DNA from: Calothrix sp. NIES-4105
Lineage (GTDB): Bacteria > Cyanobacteriota > Cyanobacteriia > Cyanobacteriales > Nostocaceae
Direction of reading: 5' to 3'
DNA length: 64,000 bases
Assembly (NCBI RefSeq): GCF_002368415.1
Contig: NZ_AP018291.1
Span: 1 to 64,000 of the forward strand
A program made the position numbers and the translations under genes. Positions 34,331 through 42,427 of the stretch are shown piece by piece. Within the stretch, counting starts at the first letter, position 1; each line of letters starts with the position of its first letter. The notes beneath the pieces were generated by a model, which was given only the letters and a program-made list of their open reading frames with translations, was not told the origin of the DNA and ran no database searches.

Positions 34331-35272
34331 TTAAACATCAGTATTTGAAGCTGACATTAATAATTTTTCTATTTGACCTAAATATTTAACTAATTGATTT
34401 GCTTGTTGTGGCCTATCCCAAATATCAGTATCTTTTAAAAGTTTATTTACTTTACCAAAGCGAATAGTAACATCTTTTGGCTGGTAGGTGGGGACTTTGG
34501 GCACCGATTCTTTTGTAACAGATTTTTCTACTAATTCTTTGATTTTTGATAAAGACAATTTTTCGTCTATCGCTTGCTGTAAAACTTCAGTCCTTGCTGT
34601 ATCGTTTTTTATTTTGGATATTGCGAGTGCTTTGGTATATTCTATCTCCCCTTTTGCTAAAGCTTCTTTTATGTCACCTTGAAGCTTAAGGATAGGCACC
34701 CTAGCTGTGAGGAAGCTTTGCCATGTTATTTTTCCTAGTTTTTTGAAAAGGTCTTGAATTACCTGGCTTTCTGGGTTCCCCAAAACGTTTTGGGGAGTTT
34801 TACCTTTATCGGCATCGTGCATAACATGGAGAAGCTTAATTATTTCTGTTTCTTCTTTTTTGAGTAATATTGTGAGTAGTTCTAGTATGCCAGTTGTTTC
34901 TTCGTAGGTATTGAGGTCTTCTCGTTGTAAGTTTTCGATTAAGCGTATGTGGTTAGCTTGGGTTTCATTGCATTCTATGATATTAACAGGCACTTCTTGT
35001 TTTTGAAGGTTTTGACAAGCACGCAGGCGCCGCTCTCCTGCAACTAATTCATAAGTCCCGTTTTCAAGCTTTCTAACAACTATTGGTTCTAATAATCCAA
35101 CGTCAGAGATACTTTCGGCAAGGGATTGAATTTTTTCTTCATCAAAGTAGCGGCGTGGTTGGGTCTTGGGGCGTACAATGCTTGTCAATGGTATCAAATT
35201 GGTAGGTGCTTCTTCAATATTGCTGCCAAATAAGGTATCCAAATTAGACATTGTTTCTAAAGTGCGTTTCAT
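34331..35272 (-). CDS. parB: Plasmid partition protein ParB
   Basis: 313 aa. ParB/RepB N-terminal domain at about 25-120 with the canonical box LVAGERRLRACQNL and the ENLQREDLNTYEE motif. A helix-turn-helix region and a C-terminal dimerisation part (VNKLLKDTDIWDRPQQANQL) follow. It overlaps parA by 4 bp (ATGA) and is co-transcribed with it. MSNLDTLF at codon 8 is an alternative start that would remove the overlap. The box is intact, unlike that of the ParB-like protein at 1827. Likely target sites are the repeats upstream of parA (36121-36493). Confidence 0.88.
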   Translation of the reverse strand: MKRTLETMSNLDTLFGSNIEEAPTNLIPLTSIVRPKTQPRRYFDEEKIQSLAESISDVGLLEPIVVRKLENGTYELVAGERRLRACQNLQKQEVPVNIIECNETQANHIRLIENLQREDLNTYEETTGILELLTILLKKEETEIIKLLHVMHDADKGKTPQNVLGNPESQVIQDLFKKLGKITWQSFLTARVPILKLQGDIKEALAKGEIEYTKALAISKIKNDTARTEVLQQAIDEKLSLSKIKELVEKSVTKESVPKVPTYQPKDVTIRFGKVNKLLKDTDIWDRPQQANQLVKYLGQIEKLLMSASNTDV

Positions 35273-36033
35273 GCTTTTTCTAAGTAATCAGATATTGCTT
35301 GAAGCATTGTAACGCCTGGATGGTTTTTTTTGTACAAAGCAAGTGGAACATGTTCCTTTGAGGCGCCTGCAAAAGCAGTTGATTTGGGGATAGGTTCGGT
35401 GATATGTACTTTGCCTTGTAATAGTTTGGTTACTTCTTCCAGGATTTCTTTATCATGAAGGTTTCTATCTTCGTACTTATTTGGGACAATGCAAGCGATT
35501 TCAAGGTTTTTATGCCCTCTTTTTTTGACGTTAGCAATTGTACCAAACAAATCGTCGGTTCCTTTATAGCACTTGTACTGTGTTTCAAGGGGGATAACTA
35601 CATGAGTTGCGGCGACTAAGCTCATGATACTTAGTAAGCTTAATGATGGTGGACAATCGAGTATAGTGTAGTCAAATTGGTCAGCTATTTCTTCTAAAGC
35701 CGTTTTCAGGCGCATTCGGTTATCGGCGGTCACATCGCGCGACACTTCTATCTCGGCTGAAGATAATTCTTGGTTTGTTGGAATAAAGTAAACTCCGTGT
35801 ATTGGTTCATGCCATACTTTGATTGGAGAGCGTTCAGTAATGGCGCCATAAATGTTTTGCTCCATTTTAAGCTTTAATTTATCTAGCCCCATAAAAGCAG
35901 TGAGTGATGCCTGTGGATCCATGTCTATTAACAAGACTCTATTTTTTAAACCTAGGTGATATCCAATATTTTGGCTAAGAGTCGTTTTCCCTGCACCACC
36001 GCTTTGATTTACTACAGCAATTATTTTTTTCAT
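35269..36033 (-). CDS. parA: Plasmid partition ATPase ParA
   Basis: 254 aa. Deviant Walker A at residues 9-18 (NQSGGAGKTT), with serine where many ParA proteins have the signature lysine; switch I DMDPQASLTAFMG; Walker B ILDCPPSLSLLS. There is no N-terminal HTH extension, so it is the short ParA type. It is the first gene of the parAB operon; the repeat-rich 36.0-37.0 kb region lies upstream. Confidence 0.88.
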   Translation of the reverse strand: MKKIIAVVNQSGGAGKTTLSQNIGYHLGLKNRVLLIDMDPQASLTAFMGLDKLKLKMEQNIYGAITERSPIKVWHEPIHGVYFIPTNQELSSAEIEVSRDVTADNRMRLKTALEEIADQFDYTILDCPPSLSLLSIMSLVAATHVVIPLETQYKCYKGTDDLFGTIANVKKRGHKNLEIACIVPNKYEDRNLHDKEILEEVTKLLQGKVHITEPIPKSTAFAGASKEHVPLALYKKNHPGVTMLQAISDYLEKA

Positions 36034-36120
36034 CGGTAAATTTTTTAAGTTCGGAAGAGATTATATCAAAAATCAGCAATGGTTATATAAGGATTTTAGT
36101 TTTTGTGAGATTTGTGTGCA

Positions 36121-36493
36121 TAGGGAATGTGGTTCTAATCTAGGGAATGTGGTTCTAATCTAGGGAATTCGGTTTTCTCCTCTCTGTTACACACCCTGAA
36201 AACTTTCAAAATATGGGTGTATTATAATCTACGAGTGTAATTTTATATTGACGGAGCGTGTTTTTACCAAGGATTATAATTGTAATGCTTGGCTGTCACT
36301 TTTACAAGATTGGTATCAGTAAAACGCTTTATGGTATTTAACTACTATATACAGTTAAGAACCCAATTCCTTGTGCTTTAAAATATAAGTATTGAAAAAC
36401 CGAAAACTTGCATCGAAACTTGAACAATTTTAGAAAAAATTAATTACGACAGAATAAGGGTTTCAGGCGTTTCCAGTTAAGAACCGAATTCCC
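36121..36493. repeat. Repeat family upstream of parAB (candidate parS or iterons)
   Basis: Two identical 20-bp units (36121-36140, 36141-36160) containing GGGAATGTGGTTCTAA, and a third partial unit (36161-36180, GGGAATTCGGTT). Two inverted copies lie at 36353-36371 (AGAACCCAATTCCT) and 36475-36493 (AGAACCGAATTCCC). Five related sites within 375 bp, 90-460 bp before parA, fit a centromere or replication origin. Confidence 0.75.
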
Positions 36494-37018
36494 GTGTTAT
36501 CAGATAAATAAAAATTGGAGCAATTCGTCATAAAGACAAACTTCGCCCTTCGGAATTTAAACCCGTAAAATAATCGGGTTTATGCTATATTTTTCATAGA
36601 GAGTAAATTTTGTACCATATAGGTTGATTATTAAAGACACGCTACTGAGAAAGCGTATTTATAAATTAATTCTTCACCTATGTGGGAATGGTACAGAATA
36701 CGCAATCCCAATCGCGATATGGTCATAAACCTCACGGCGTAGAGGTTAGGGTCTAGATACAACGTCTCAAGAGGCTTAAAACATGGTATGACCATTCTTT
36801 TATGTTTTAAGCGCTGTTGTCCATCAGACTGCGGATACAAGAAGACAAACAAGGTATATGCGCGATTCTCCAATATATGAGTGATTACTCCGAAATACTA
36901 CGTTATGTCAGTACGCCTGCGTACAGCAATTCTATCATTAATGTAAATAAAAAAATAAGTACCTTTTTGTGGTATTAATGGTACTTATTTATTGTTTTTG
37001 TCGTTACTGTTAGCAATT
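36494..37018. other. Non-coding stretch of the parAB upstream region
   Basis: About 525 bp with no convincing gene. An 80-codon TTG-initiated minus frame (36631-36873) has no ribosome binding site. A palindrome GTACGC-ct-GCGTAC lies at about 36907-36920. Confidence 0.45.
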
Positions 37019-37510
37019 TTAGAAGCTGAATGAGACAGTGGGTCGTGGCGCCTGCTCTGGGTTGTAGGCACCGTTGAATTCTTCATCGATATCTGATGTA
37101 GTATTAGACTGAGCTAACATATCCTCGTCTATTGCTGCTTCATCTTCATCTACTATTACCACTTCATCGAATACAGTTGGTGAAAATAGGTCTGATGAGG
37201 TATTATGCCAATTCCTTATAACAAAGGTAGGTCGTTTTTCTTTTAATGTTTGACCTTTTACTGTTACAGTTTCAGGCTTGATATCAACGTAACCTTCAGC
37301 TACCCCGGTACTATGCATACCAGAGGCTTTCATTTCTGATGCAGGTTTACCCTTGCATTTAAATGCAACCTCATCTTTTTGAGCAGGTTTATCTTTACTT
37401 GCTGCTGCGGAAGTAAATTGATACCTTCCTCGGAGTATTAGTTCTCCATCGTGGTGTGTTTCTTCAGAAAAGAACATTATCTTTCCTGAAAGAGATGTGT
37501 ATGTGAACAT
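37019..37510 (-). CDS. Hypothetical protein co-transcribed with SSB
   Basis: 163 aa, starting 7 nt after the ssb stop. The N-terminal 110 residues are beta-rich with many lysines (GKIMFFSEETHHDGELILRG, VAFKCKGKPASEMKASG). The C-terminus is acidic and ends in a hydrophobic tip (AIDEDMLAQSN..., RPTVSFSF), as in ssDNA-binding proteins that recruit partners by their tail. It may be a second single-strand-binding or recombination protein; no family match is certain. Confidence 0.7.
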   Translation of the reverse strand: MFTYTSLSGKIMFFSEETHHDGELILRGRYQFTSAAASKDKPAQKDEVAFKCKGKPASEMKASGMHSTGVAEGYVDIKPETVTVKGQTLKEKRPTFVIRNWHNTSSDLFSPTVFDEVVIVDEDEAAIDEDMLAQSNTTSDIDEEFNGAYNPEQAPRPTVSFSF

Positions 37511-37516
37511 AATTAA

Positions 37517-37837
37517 TTACCCCACAGGTTTATCTAAAACTATAAATGATTCTCCGTTGATAACTGGTTTTGAGCGAGCGGCACCAGTTTCTTTGTCTTG
37601 CCACATATTCATAAATAGGCGCCCACTGACTTGAACTAATTTTCCTTTTTTGACCAGCATTTCAGCTGTCGTTGCGGCTTCGCGCCACAATTGGATTTCA
37701 TACCAAAGGGGTTCATCGCTTTTGTATGGAGGTTTAACCCCTAGAGAAAAGGTCGCCTTTTTGTTGCCATCGTCGAAATTAATTATTGTAGGGTCGCCTC
37801 CTACAAAACCAATTAAGATATTTTTGTTAATTTCCAT
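37517..37837 (-). CDS. ssb: Single-stranded DNA-binding protein
   Basis: 106 aa, a complete OB-fold of the SSB family: NILIGFVGGDPTI at the N-terminus, WYEIQLWREAATTAEMLVKKG, LVQVSGRLFMNMW. It lacks the long acidic C-terminal tail of chromosomal SSB, which the next gene may supply. Leader hairpin E7 lies 43 nt upstream. Plasmid-borne ssb genes are typical of regions expressed early after conjugative entry. Confidence 0.87.
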   Translation of the reverse strand: MEINKNILIGFVGGDPTIINFDDGNKKATFSLGVKPPYKSDEPLWYEIQLWREAATTAEMLVKKGKLVQVSGRLFMNMWQDKETGAARSKPVINGESFIVLDKPVG

Positions 37838-37879
37838 TGTGCCTGTGTCTTAAGTACTTAAATTTAATTTATTTATTCA

Positions 37880-37895
37880 ATGCGTAAGCATAAGT
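37880..37895 (-). promoter_or_regulatory. Mini-hairpin E7 (leader of ssb)
   Basis: Coding strand ACTT-ATGC-TTAC-GCAT; perfect stem, 43 nt before the ssb start. Confidence 0.75.
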
Positions 37896-38078
37896 TTGAA
37901 TGTGTGTGGTTAATAAGCATATTTCTTATAAGTTTAAGTTTAAATGTATTTTAAATTACTATTTTAGTGATGAAAATACTGGAAATGATGAATATATGTA
38001 TTATAAAATTGTAGTAAGGGGTTCGGTAATTCTACTTGTTATTTATTTGTGTTTTTTGAATTATTTGGTTAGTAATGT

Positions 38079-38897
38079 ATGTATAAGATGAGTATTATAG
38101 GGTTATTACTTATACTTGCGGGTTGTGAAGGTAGCCGCAACATTAAAAAAGAAGATACGGCGCCGTTGGTAAACTTGAATGCTACACCAACACCAACAGC
38201 TACACAAGATTTGAGTCAAGCGTTGCCAACTGAAACAGTGGTTGAGTCGTTTGGGAGTTTGCCAAAGAATGATTTGATTAATGGATTTTATTATTATGCG
38301 GATGGGCAGCAGCCTTCTGAACTTGAATTTAGTAAGGCAAGTTCAGAGAATAATAGGCTGCGTGTGAGGGTGGCAGTGCAGGGTGATAAAGCATGTTATT
38401 TGGCGACTGGTTTGAGTGGAACAGATTTTGAAATGGAGTCGCTGGTGCGTGAAAGTGATGGAGTGTGGCGAGGTTTGCACTCGAAGCGTTATTTTACTCA
38501 ACCTACTTTGAATTCGCTTGTGATGTACGGTGGAGAAACTGATAGGATTGCTAGTTTTGTCAATAAATCTATTGAGGGTGATGATATACGAGTGGTACAG
38601 GCTAGTTTAGCAGCGCGCGCAATTAAGGTAGAGAACATCATACGGTTGACTTTACCACATAATGTTGAGTTGATTTATCGCGGACAGTGCTTGAACTTTC
38701 AACCAATTTATTTTCGAGGCAAGCTTGCAAAAATTGAGAGTTCATCCCAATCTCAAATATCAAAAATTGAAAATGATATTTTGCAGGTGCAAACTCCAAT
38801 TGTTATTCCTACACCAACGGTAACTCCAACTGTTATACCAACCGTTATACCAACTGTGACTCAAATTCCAACTCCGACTAAAATACCGAAACGTTAA
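38079..38897 (+). CDS. Lipoprotein
   Basis: 272 aa (or from codon 4, MSIIGLLL). A short signal peptide with lipobox LILAGC predicts lipid attachment at the cysteine. A PT-rich linker (NATPTPTATQDL), a beta-rich domain of about 170 residues with two cysteines (GDKACYLATG, YRGQCLNFQP), and a C-terminal repeat of TVIPTVIPTVTQIPTP follow. It is probably anchored to the outer leaflet with a wall-spanning tail. Family unknown; it runs opposite to the surrounding leftward genes. Confidence 0.75.
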   Translation: MYKMSIIGLLLILAGCEGSRNIKKEDTAPLVNLNATPTPTATQDLSQALPTETVVESFGSLPKNDLINGFYYYADGQQPSELEFSKASSENNRLRVRVAVQGDKACYLATGLSGTDFEMESLVRESDGVWRGLHSKRYFTQPTLNSLVMYGGETDRIASFVNKSIEGDDIRVVQASLAARAIKVENIIRLTLPHNVELIYRGQCLNFQPIYFRGKLAKIESSSQSQISKIENDILQVQTPIVIPTPTVTPTVIPTVIPTVTQIPTPTKIPKR

Positions 38898-38960
38898 TTT
38901 AATCTAACATTTATAGTCAGGCACCTCTGATTGCAAGCAGGACTGTATATTCAGTATTAA

Positions 38961-39275
38961 GATTACATTGATTACTACCCAGTTACAATTACTCGTCTTC
39001 CCATAATTCCTGATACTAATAATTTAAAATATGAACCTCCTTTACTTCTTGGTCTTATGTTATATTCTATGAACTACTTCGTTGACACAAATCTTGCGGA
39101 TTTTTATCCTTATGATACTCAAGACCAAAGTAAACTAGATATTTTAAAAAAGAAATTAACAGAGAAATCTCCTTGGTCTGATTACTCTTCTTTATTAAGT
39201 ATGGGTGTACGTATAAATTTACCTTGTTTGTACCAGCGTCTAATCATTTTTGCGTACTTTTTTGTAGAAAGATGA
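38961..39275 (+). pseudogene. Gene fragment of unknown type
   Basis: An open frame without an upstream start (DYIDYYPVTITRLPIIPDTN...YEPPLLLGLMLYSMNYFVD) running to 39275. Its last ~30 codons overlap the DpdA-like fragment on the other strand. The well-formed sequence upstream of the first ATG (39057) indicates the 5' end has been lost. Confidence 0.4.
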
Positions 39276-39445
39276 CCTTTGCCGCTGGTGATTCTTGTAA
39301 AGGCGCCGCTATCAAGAATCCAGTTATTTACCTCAAAACTGGATTTACGATTTTCCAATCTATTAACAGACACCATGCATCTTGGGAAATTTTTACACCC
39401 AGATTCGCCATTATTAGGCTGGTGCCATCCTATATAAAAATCCAT
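39182..39445 (-). pseudogene. Truncated DpdA-like (TGT-fold) gene
   Basis: 87 codons. The first ~70 match the start of bacterial/phage DpdA-type tRNA-guanine-transglycosylase-fold proteins: MDFYIGWHQPNNG, RCMVSVNRLENRK, WILDSGAFTRI, STKKYAKMIRRW. The usual product is several hundred residues; here the frame leaves homology after IRRW and stops. DpdA relatives insert 7-deazaguanine into DNA or nucleotides. This copy is clearly incomplete. Confidence 0.65.
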
Positions 39446-39468
39446 AGTTAAAAGTTTTATATATTATC

Positions 39469-39504
39469 CGGTGTAAAGTTTTTAAACTACAAATTTTTAC
39501 ACCG
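39469..39504. promoter_or_regulatory. Inverted repeat between two gene fragments
   Basis: CGGTGTAAA / TTTACACCG, a perfect 9-bp stem with an 18-nt loop, between the dnaN-like fragment and the dpdA-like fragment. It could be an old terminator or an operator. Confidence 0.45.
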
Positions 39505-39528
39505 AATAGTGGGGATTACAGGCGCCGA

Positions 39529-39768
39529 TTAATTTCTTAATTGAACAGGCATTGCTAGATAGGTCATTTTCACTCCTGTTAGTGGTGTGAAGATAACAGG
39601 AGTTAAATTGCCGTTCATTTGCATTAATATCTCGGTAGCAGGTAGTGCTTTCAATCCTTCCATCAGATATTTGACGTTGAATGCCACATCAATATCATCT
39701 CCTGATATTTTTGCTGGCATTGGTTCGATTGCACTTCCGACATCAGCTGCTTCTACTGATAACGTAAT
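39529..39768 (-). pseudogene. dnaN: C-terminal fragment of a DNA polymerase sliding clamp gene
   Basis: Translation ITLSVEAADVGSAIEPMPAK, ISGDDIDVAFNVKYLMEGLK, ALPATEILMQMNGNLTPVIF, TPLTGVKMTYLAMPVQLRN. This is the typical last ~80 residues of cyanobacterial DnaN, including the C-terminal TYLVMPVQ-type strand. An in-frame stop at 39769-39771 precedes it, and the first two clamp domains are missing. It is a pseudogene, or at most a 63-residue product from MPAKIS. Confidence 0.8.
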
Positions 39769-39856
39769 CTATTGGGTGCCGGGTATCGCCCGATTTACCA
39801 TTGATAGGTGACTGTTTAAATCGGACTGAGTGCATTTAAATTTCAGAATTTTTAGT

Positions 39857-40114
39857 TCATATAATGTTTACTTCGTATCCATCTTTTACTTCTACACAAT
39901 AGTGACTGGGTTGATTAATTTCAATAGACTTTTTTTTGGCTCTAATTTCAAAAGTTTTGAACTTTCCAGAACCGTCGATTACGTCTTTATACTCTATATC
40001 CACAGTCTTTTTGTTTACCTGTTTTACTATTGCCGCGCAATAATAAGCCTCTTCCGCAGATAATTTATAGTAAGGCGGGTTTACTTTATACCAAACTTTT
40101 TGATTAACTTGCAT
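39857..40114 (-). CDS. Small hypothetical protein, 85 aa
   Basis: Beta-rich basic protein (QVNQKVWYKVNPPYYKLSAE, IVKQVNKKTVDIEYKDVIDG) resembling small SH3/KOW-like barrels in residue pattern only. There are two well-separated cysteines. It ends 88 bp before the dnaN-like fragment and starts 12 bp after the stop of the 40127 gene, so the two are likely co-transcribed. Confidence 0.65.
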   Translation of the reverse strand: MQVNQKVWYKVNPPYYKLSAEEAYYCAAIVKQVNKKTVDIEYKDVIDGSGKFKTFEIRAKKKSIEINQPSHYCVEVKDGYEVNII

Positions 40115-40126
40115 CTTTTACTGTTA

Positions 40127-40663
40127 TTAAATCGATATTCCTATTTTTCGTACAAACTTGAAATTCAGTAGTACAGCAGCCCGTACTACGCATTGGCAGT
40201 TTATTGACTTTTTACCACACGCTTTGGTAGAAATGGTTTCCAGTTGAACCATCTTATTAGTAATTTTACTCACTAAATCAATAGGTGTTTCATTGCTGAG
40301 AAAGACGCTGCTGTACATTTCCTGAAATGTTACAATGTCTTCAAGTGTCGCATTAAATTCGTAGCATCGAATAACCTTACACCATGCTATTTTGGTTTGA
40401 GCTTGGAACAGTGGCGCCTCGATTGGCTGAAGTATGTAATCTTCATCTTTCAACTTTGAAGCGTTCACGACTTCACTTTCACCAAACGTTTTTTGATGCT
40501 TAATAATAAGGTTTATAATTCTCTCTTTGCTTTTAGGTAGCGAATTAGTTATTAAAGTTGAGTTGGCTATCTCAACCAAATTGCTGTAATCAAGTTGGGT
40601 TAGTTCTTTTTCGATATAAAGCATGTTTTGTATAGAATCACCTTTTACATCAATTCTATACAC
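40127..40663 (-). CDS. Hypothetical protein, 178 aa
   Basis: Soluble protein (YIEKELTQLDYSNLVEIANS, ETPIDLVSKITNKMVQLET) with a cysteine-rich C-terminal third (ACGKKSINCQCVVRAAVLL). The ATG at 40624 (MLYIEKEL), with AAAGGTGA about 13 nt upstream, is an equally possible start. Family unknown. The 209-bp gap to its right (40664-40872) contains a possible decayed 3' end on the minus strand (EDILRGIEKALGIDFGIKFDD-stop), too short to name. Confidence 0.62.
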   Translation of the reverse strand: MYRIDVKGDSIQNMLYIEKELTQLDYSNLVEIANSTLITNSLPKSKERIINLIIKHQKTFGESEVVNASKLKDEDYILQPIEAPLFQAQTKIAWCKVIRCYEFNATLEDIVTFQEMYSSVFLSNETPIDLVSKITNKMVQLETISTKACGKKSINCQCVVRAAVLLNFKFVRKIGISI

Positions 40664-40872
40664 ACTACTTTATTGAATTTGACAAATTTTGTTAAATTGA
40701 GCGGCTTTCGAGGCGCCTTTATTAATCATCGAATTTTATTCCAAAATCAATACCGAGAGCTTTTTCAATTCCACGTAGGATATCTTCAGAAATCTATTGC
40801 CTTTTTCCTTGCTCAATTTAATATCAGTAAGTCAACAAGGATGCCGGGATTATGCGACATCCATGATTTTGG

Positions 40873-41349
40873 CTATATTCCTAATTCAGCAACCATTTCG
40901 TCTTCTGTAAGATGTCTCTTTCTATTAGTGGCAGGATTGATGCGCGCGTACCTCCACTGAATTTGACTATTCTCACAACGTTGACGTAAATCTTCAATTC
41001 TTACTTTTGAGGCGGATTTTGATGATTTAGAAATGGCAAAGCTATCTTTTGCAACTAATAATTGAGTTGGAGTCGGCGCCGCTACCTTCCGGATTGGTGC
41101 GACTATTTCGACATCTTCTACAATTGGAGCAATTTCTACTTCGACTTGAGAAGCTTCTATTTCTATTTTGTGAGTAGATGCAATTTCCTGAATTTTGCTA
41201 GTTTCTGTAACATTGATATTATCAGATGTATGGTTTATCCAAGCGGTTTGTATGTCGAGCAAAATTGCTAGAATGATGAAGCACGAACCTCCGTAGATTA
41301 AGAAGTATAGTGTAGCGTCGATAATTTGCATAACTGTTGTGAATTCCAT
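40873..41349 (-). CDS. Membrane-anchored protein with basic C-terminal domain
   Basis: 158 aa from MEFTTVMQIID; an upstream ATG (41385) has AGGAG directly abutting it and is less likely. Residues about 8-35 are a membrane helix (LYFLIYGGSCFIILAILL). A long acidic, valine/glutamate-rich linker follows (IEIEASQVEVEIAPIVEDVE). The C-terminal 55 residues are basic (KSASKVRIEDLRQRCENSQ, NPATNRKRHLTEDEM). It has the same architecture as the 315 gene. Leader hairpin E8 lies 51 nt upstream. Confidence 0.68.
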   Translation of the reverse strand: MEFTTVMQIIDATLYFLIYGGSCFIILAILLDIQTAWINHTSDNINVTETSKIQEIASTHKIEIEASQVEVEIAPIVEDVEIVAPIRKVAAPTPTQLLVAKDSFAISKSSKSASKVRIEDLRQRCENSQIQWRYARINPATNRKRHLTEDEMVAELGI

Positions 41350-41399
41350 GATTTTATATGCCGTATATTTTGAAGCGTTCGGCATCTCCTACAAGTTTA

Positions 41400-41415
41400 G
41401 TGCGTTAGCACCAGT
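41400..41415 (-). promoter_or_regulatory. Mini-hairpin E8 (leader of 40873 gene)
   Basis: Coding strand ACTG-GTGC-TAAC-GCAC; perfect stem, 51 nt before the preferred ATG (15 nt before the upstream ATG). CTCTACA occurs about 17 nt further upstream. Confidence 0.75.
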
Positions 41416-41507
41416 AAAAGTTTGTTGATGTAGAGTAGATAGATTAATAATAGTAGTAGAGGCGCCTATAAAAATTCCATTAACCAGGCGCCATCAAATA
41501 AGTCATT

Positions 41508-41792
41508 TTAGGCTGGAATGTATGTGATTGGCAGTTTCAACCCACTTCTAACAAGTGTGGTTAATAACTCGTTATCAAATTTCGCTAGATATTTACTTAA
41601 TTCTCTGAACTCCTCCCACTTTTGTTGACTATATGAATGGTTTGAATTGAAGCCGCATATGTCACAGAATTGTTCAAAAGTGTGGTTCCATGCAATGCAG
41701 CTTATTCCTGTGCAAAAATTTTCTACTTCTTGATTATTCATAGCGCGTGTTAGGTTGATTAATAATTTCACACGCACGCTTTGCTTTTGCAT
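41508..41792 (-). CDS. Small hypothetical protein with a cysteine group
   Basis: 94 aa from MQKQSVRV; a GTG at 41822 would add 10 residues. The middle holds three cysteines and two histidines (ENFCTGISCIAWNHTFEQFC, DICGFNSNHSYS), compatible with a small metal-binding site. No ribosome binding site is evident. It lies 20 bp after the ankyrin gene stop, probably in the same transcript. Confidence 0.55.
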   Translation of the reverse strand: MQKQSVRVKLLINLTRAMNNQEVENFCTGISCIAWNHTFEQFCDICGFNSNHSYSQQKWEEFRELSKYLAKFDNELLTTLVRSGLKLPITYIPA

Positions 41793-41843
41793 TGTTAATA
41801 ATATTGAAATTTGACTAATCACTTATAACATTTTATCTTTATA

Positions 41844-42332
41844 TTAACGGCTTCGAGTAACCAATTCTTTGCTAAGTACTTTTATAAGTTCAATATTATC
41901 ATATTTTTTTGCTTCAATTGCCCAATCTAGGGGTTTTTTACCATTGCTGTCAACAGCGTTGATGTTGGAACCTTTCTGTGCAAGGAGGTTAATAACGTTG
42001 TTTTTAGCAAAGCTTGCAGCATAGTGCAGCGGCGTAGCTTTATAGTTAGTGATAGCATTTACATTGGCGCCACGATTTATTAAAATTTTTACTAGGCGGA
42101 AATCGTTATTTTTTACAGCTAGATGTAATGCTGTTTCTCCAGCTTCATTTTTATTATTAATATTTTTATTCGCTATTAATTCGGTTACTTGGTATCCGTA
42201 GTCTTCCGAGGTTTCCGTATTTAGACTATTCAATAAATTTCTTTCAAACAAACCTATCAAAATCAACCCAATCCCGCCTGCTGCTACTATTGTAATAATT
42301 CTGTTGCGTTTCGATTTCTGTATTTGCGACAT
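41844..42332 (-). CDS. Membrane-anchored ankyrin-repeat protein
   Basis: 162 aa. An N-terminal hydrophobic helix (IITIVAAGGIGLILIGLF) is followed by three ankyrin repeats: GETALHLAVKNNDFRLVKIL, ATPLHYAASFAKNNVINLLA, GKKPLDWAIEAKKYDNIELI. It probably displays a protein-binding surface on the membrane. Its upstream region is taken up by the IsrB element, which may have replaced the native promoter. Confidence 0.78.
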   Translation of the reverse strand: MSQIQKSKRNRIITIVAAGGIGLILIGLFERNLLNSLNTETSEDYGYQVTELIANKNINNKNEAGETALHLAVKNNDFRLVKILINRGANVNAITNYKATPLHYAASFAKNNVINLLAQKGSNINAVDSNGKKPLDWAIEAKKYDNIELIKVLSKELVTRSR

Positions 42333-42392
42333 ATTTCATCTAGAGTTGCGAGATACCCCAACCTCTATGTAGTAGGTAGGGGAGGGATAGCA

Positions 42393-42427
42393 ATCAAATT
42401 TAATGGTTTGATGTCATCAAATTTGAT
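42393..42427. repeat. Inverted repeat at the left end of the IsrB element
   Basis: ATCAAATTT (42393-42401) and AAATTTGAT (42419-42427) form a 9-bp stem overlapping the last codons of isrB. Subterminal hairpins mark the ends of IS200/IS605-type elements, so this is a candidate right-end structure (downstream of the gene). Confidence 0.5.

Noticed and set aside
36121-36180. Direct repeats as CRISPR repeats
   Set aside because: Units are contiguous with no unique spacers, and inverted copies occur close by.
36631-36873. 80-codon minus frame upstream of parA
   Set aside because: TTG start, no ribosome binding site, no recognisable product; kept as non-coding.
40628-40960. 110-codon plus-strand frame
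   Set aside because: Overlaps two minus-strand genes at both ends, without a ribosome binding site.
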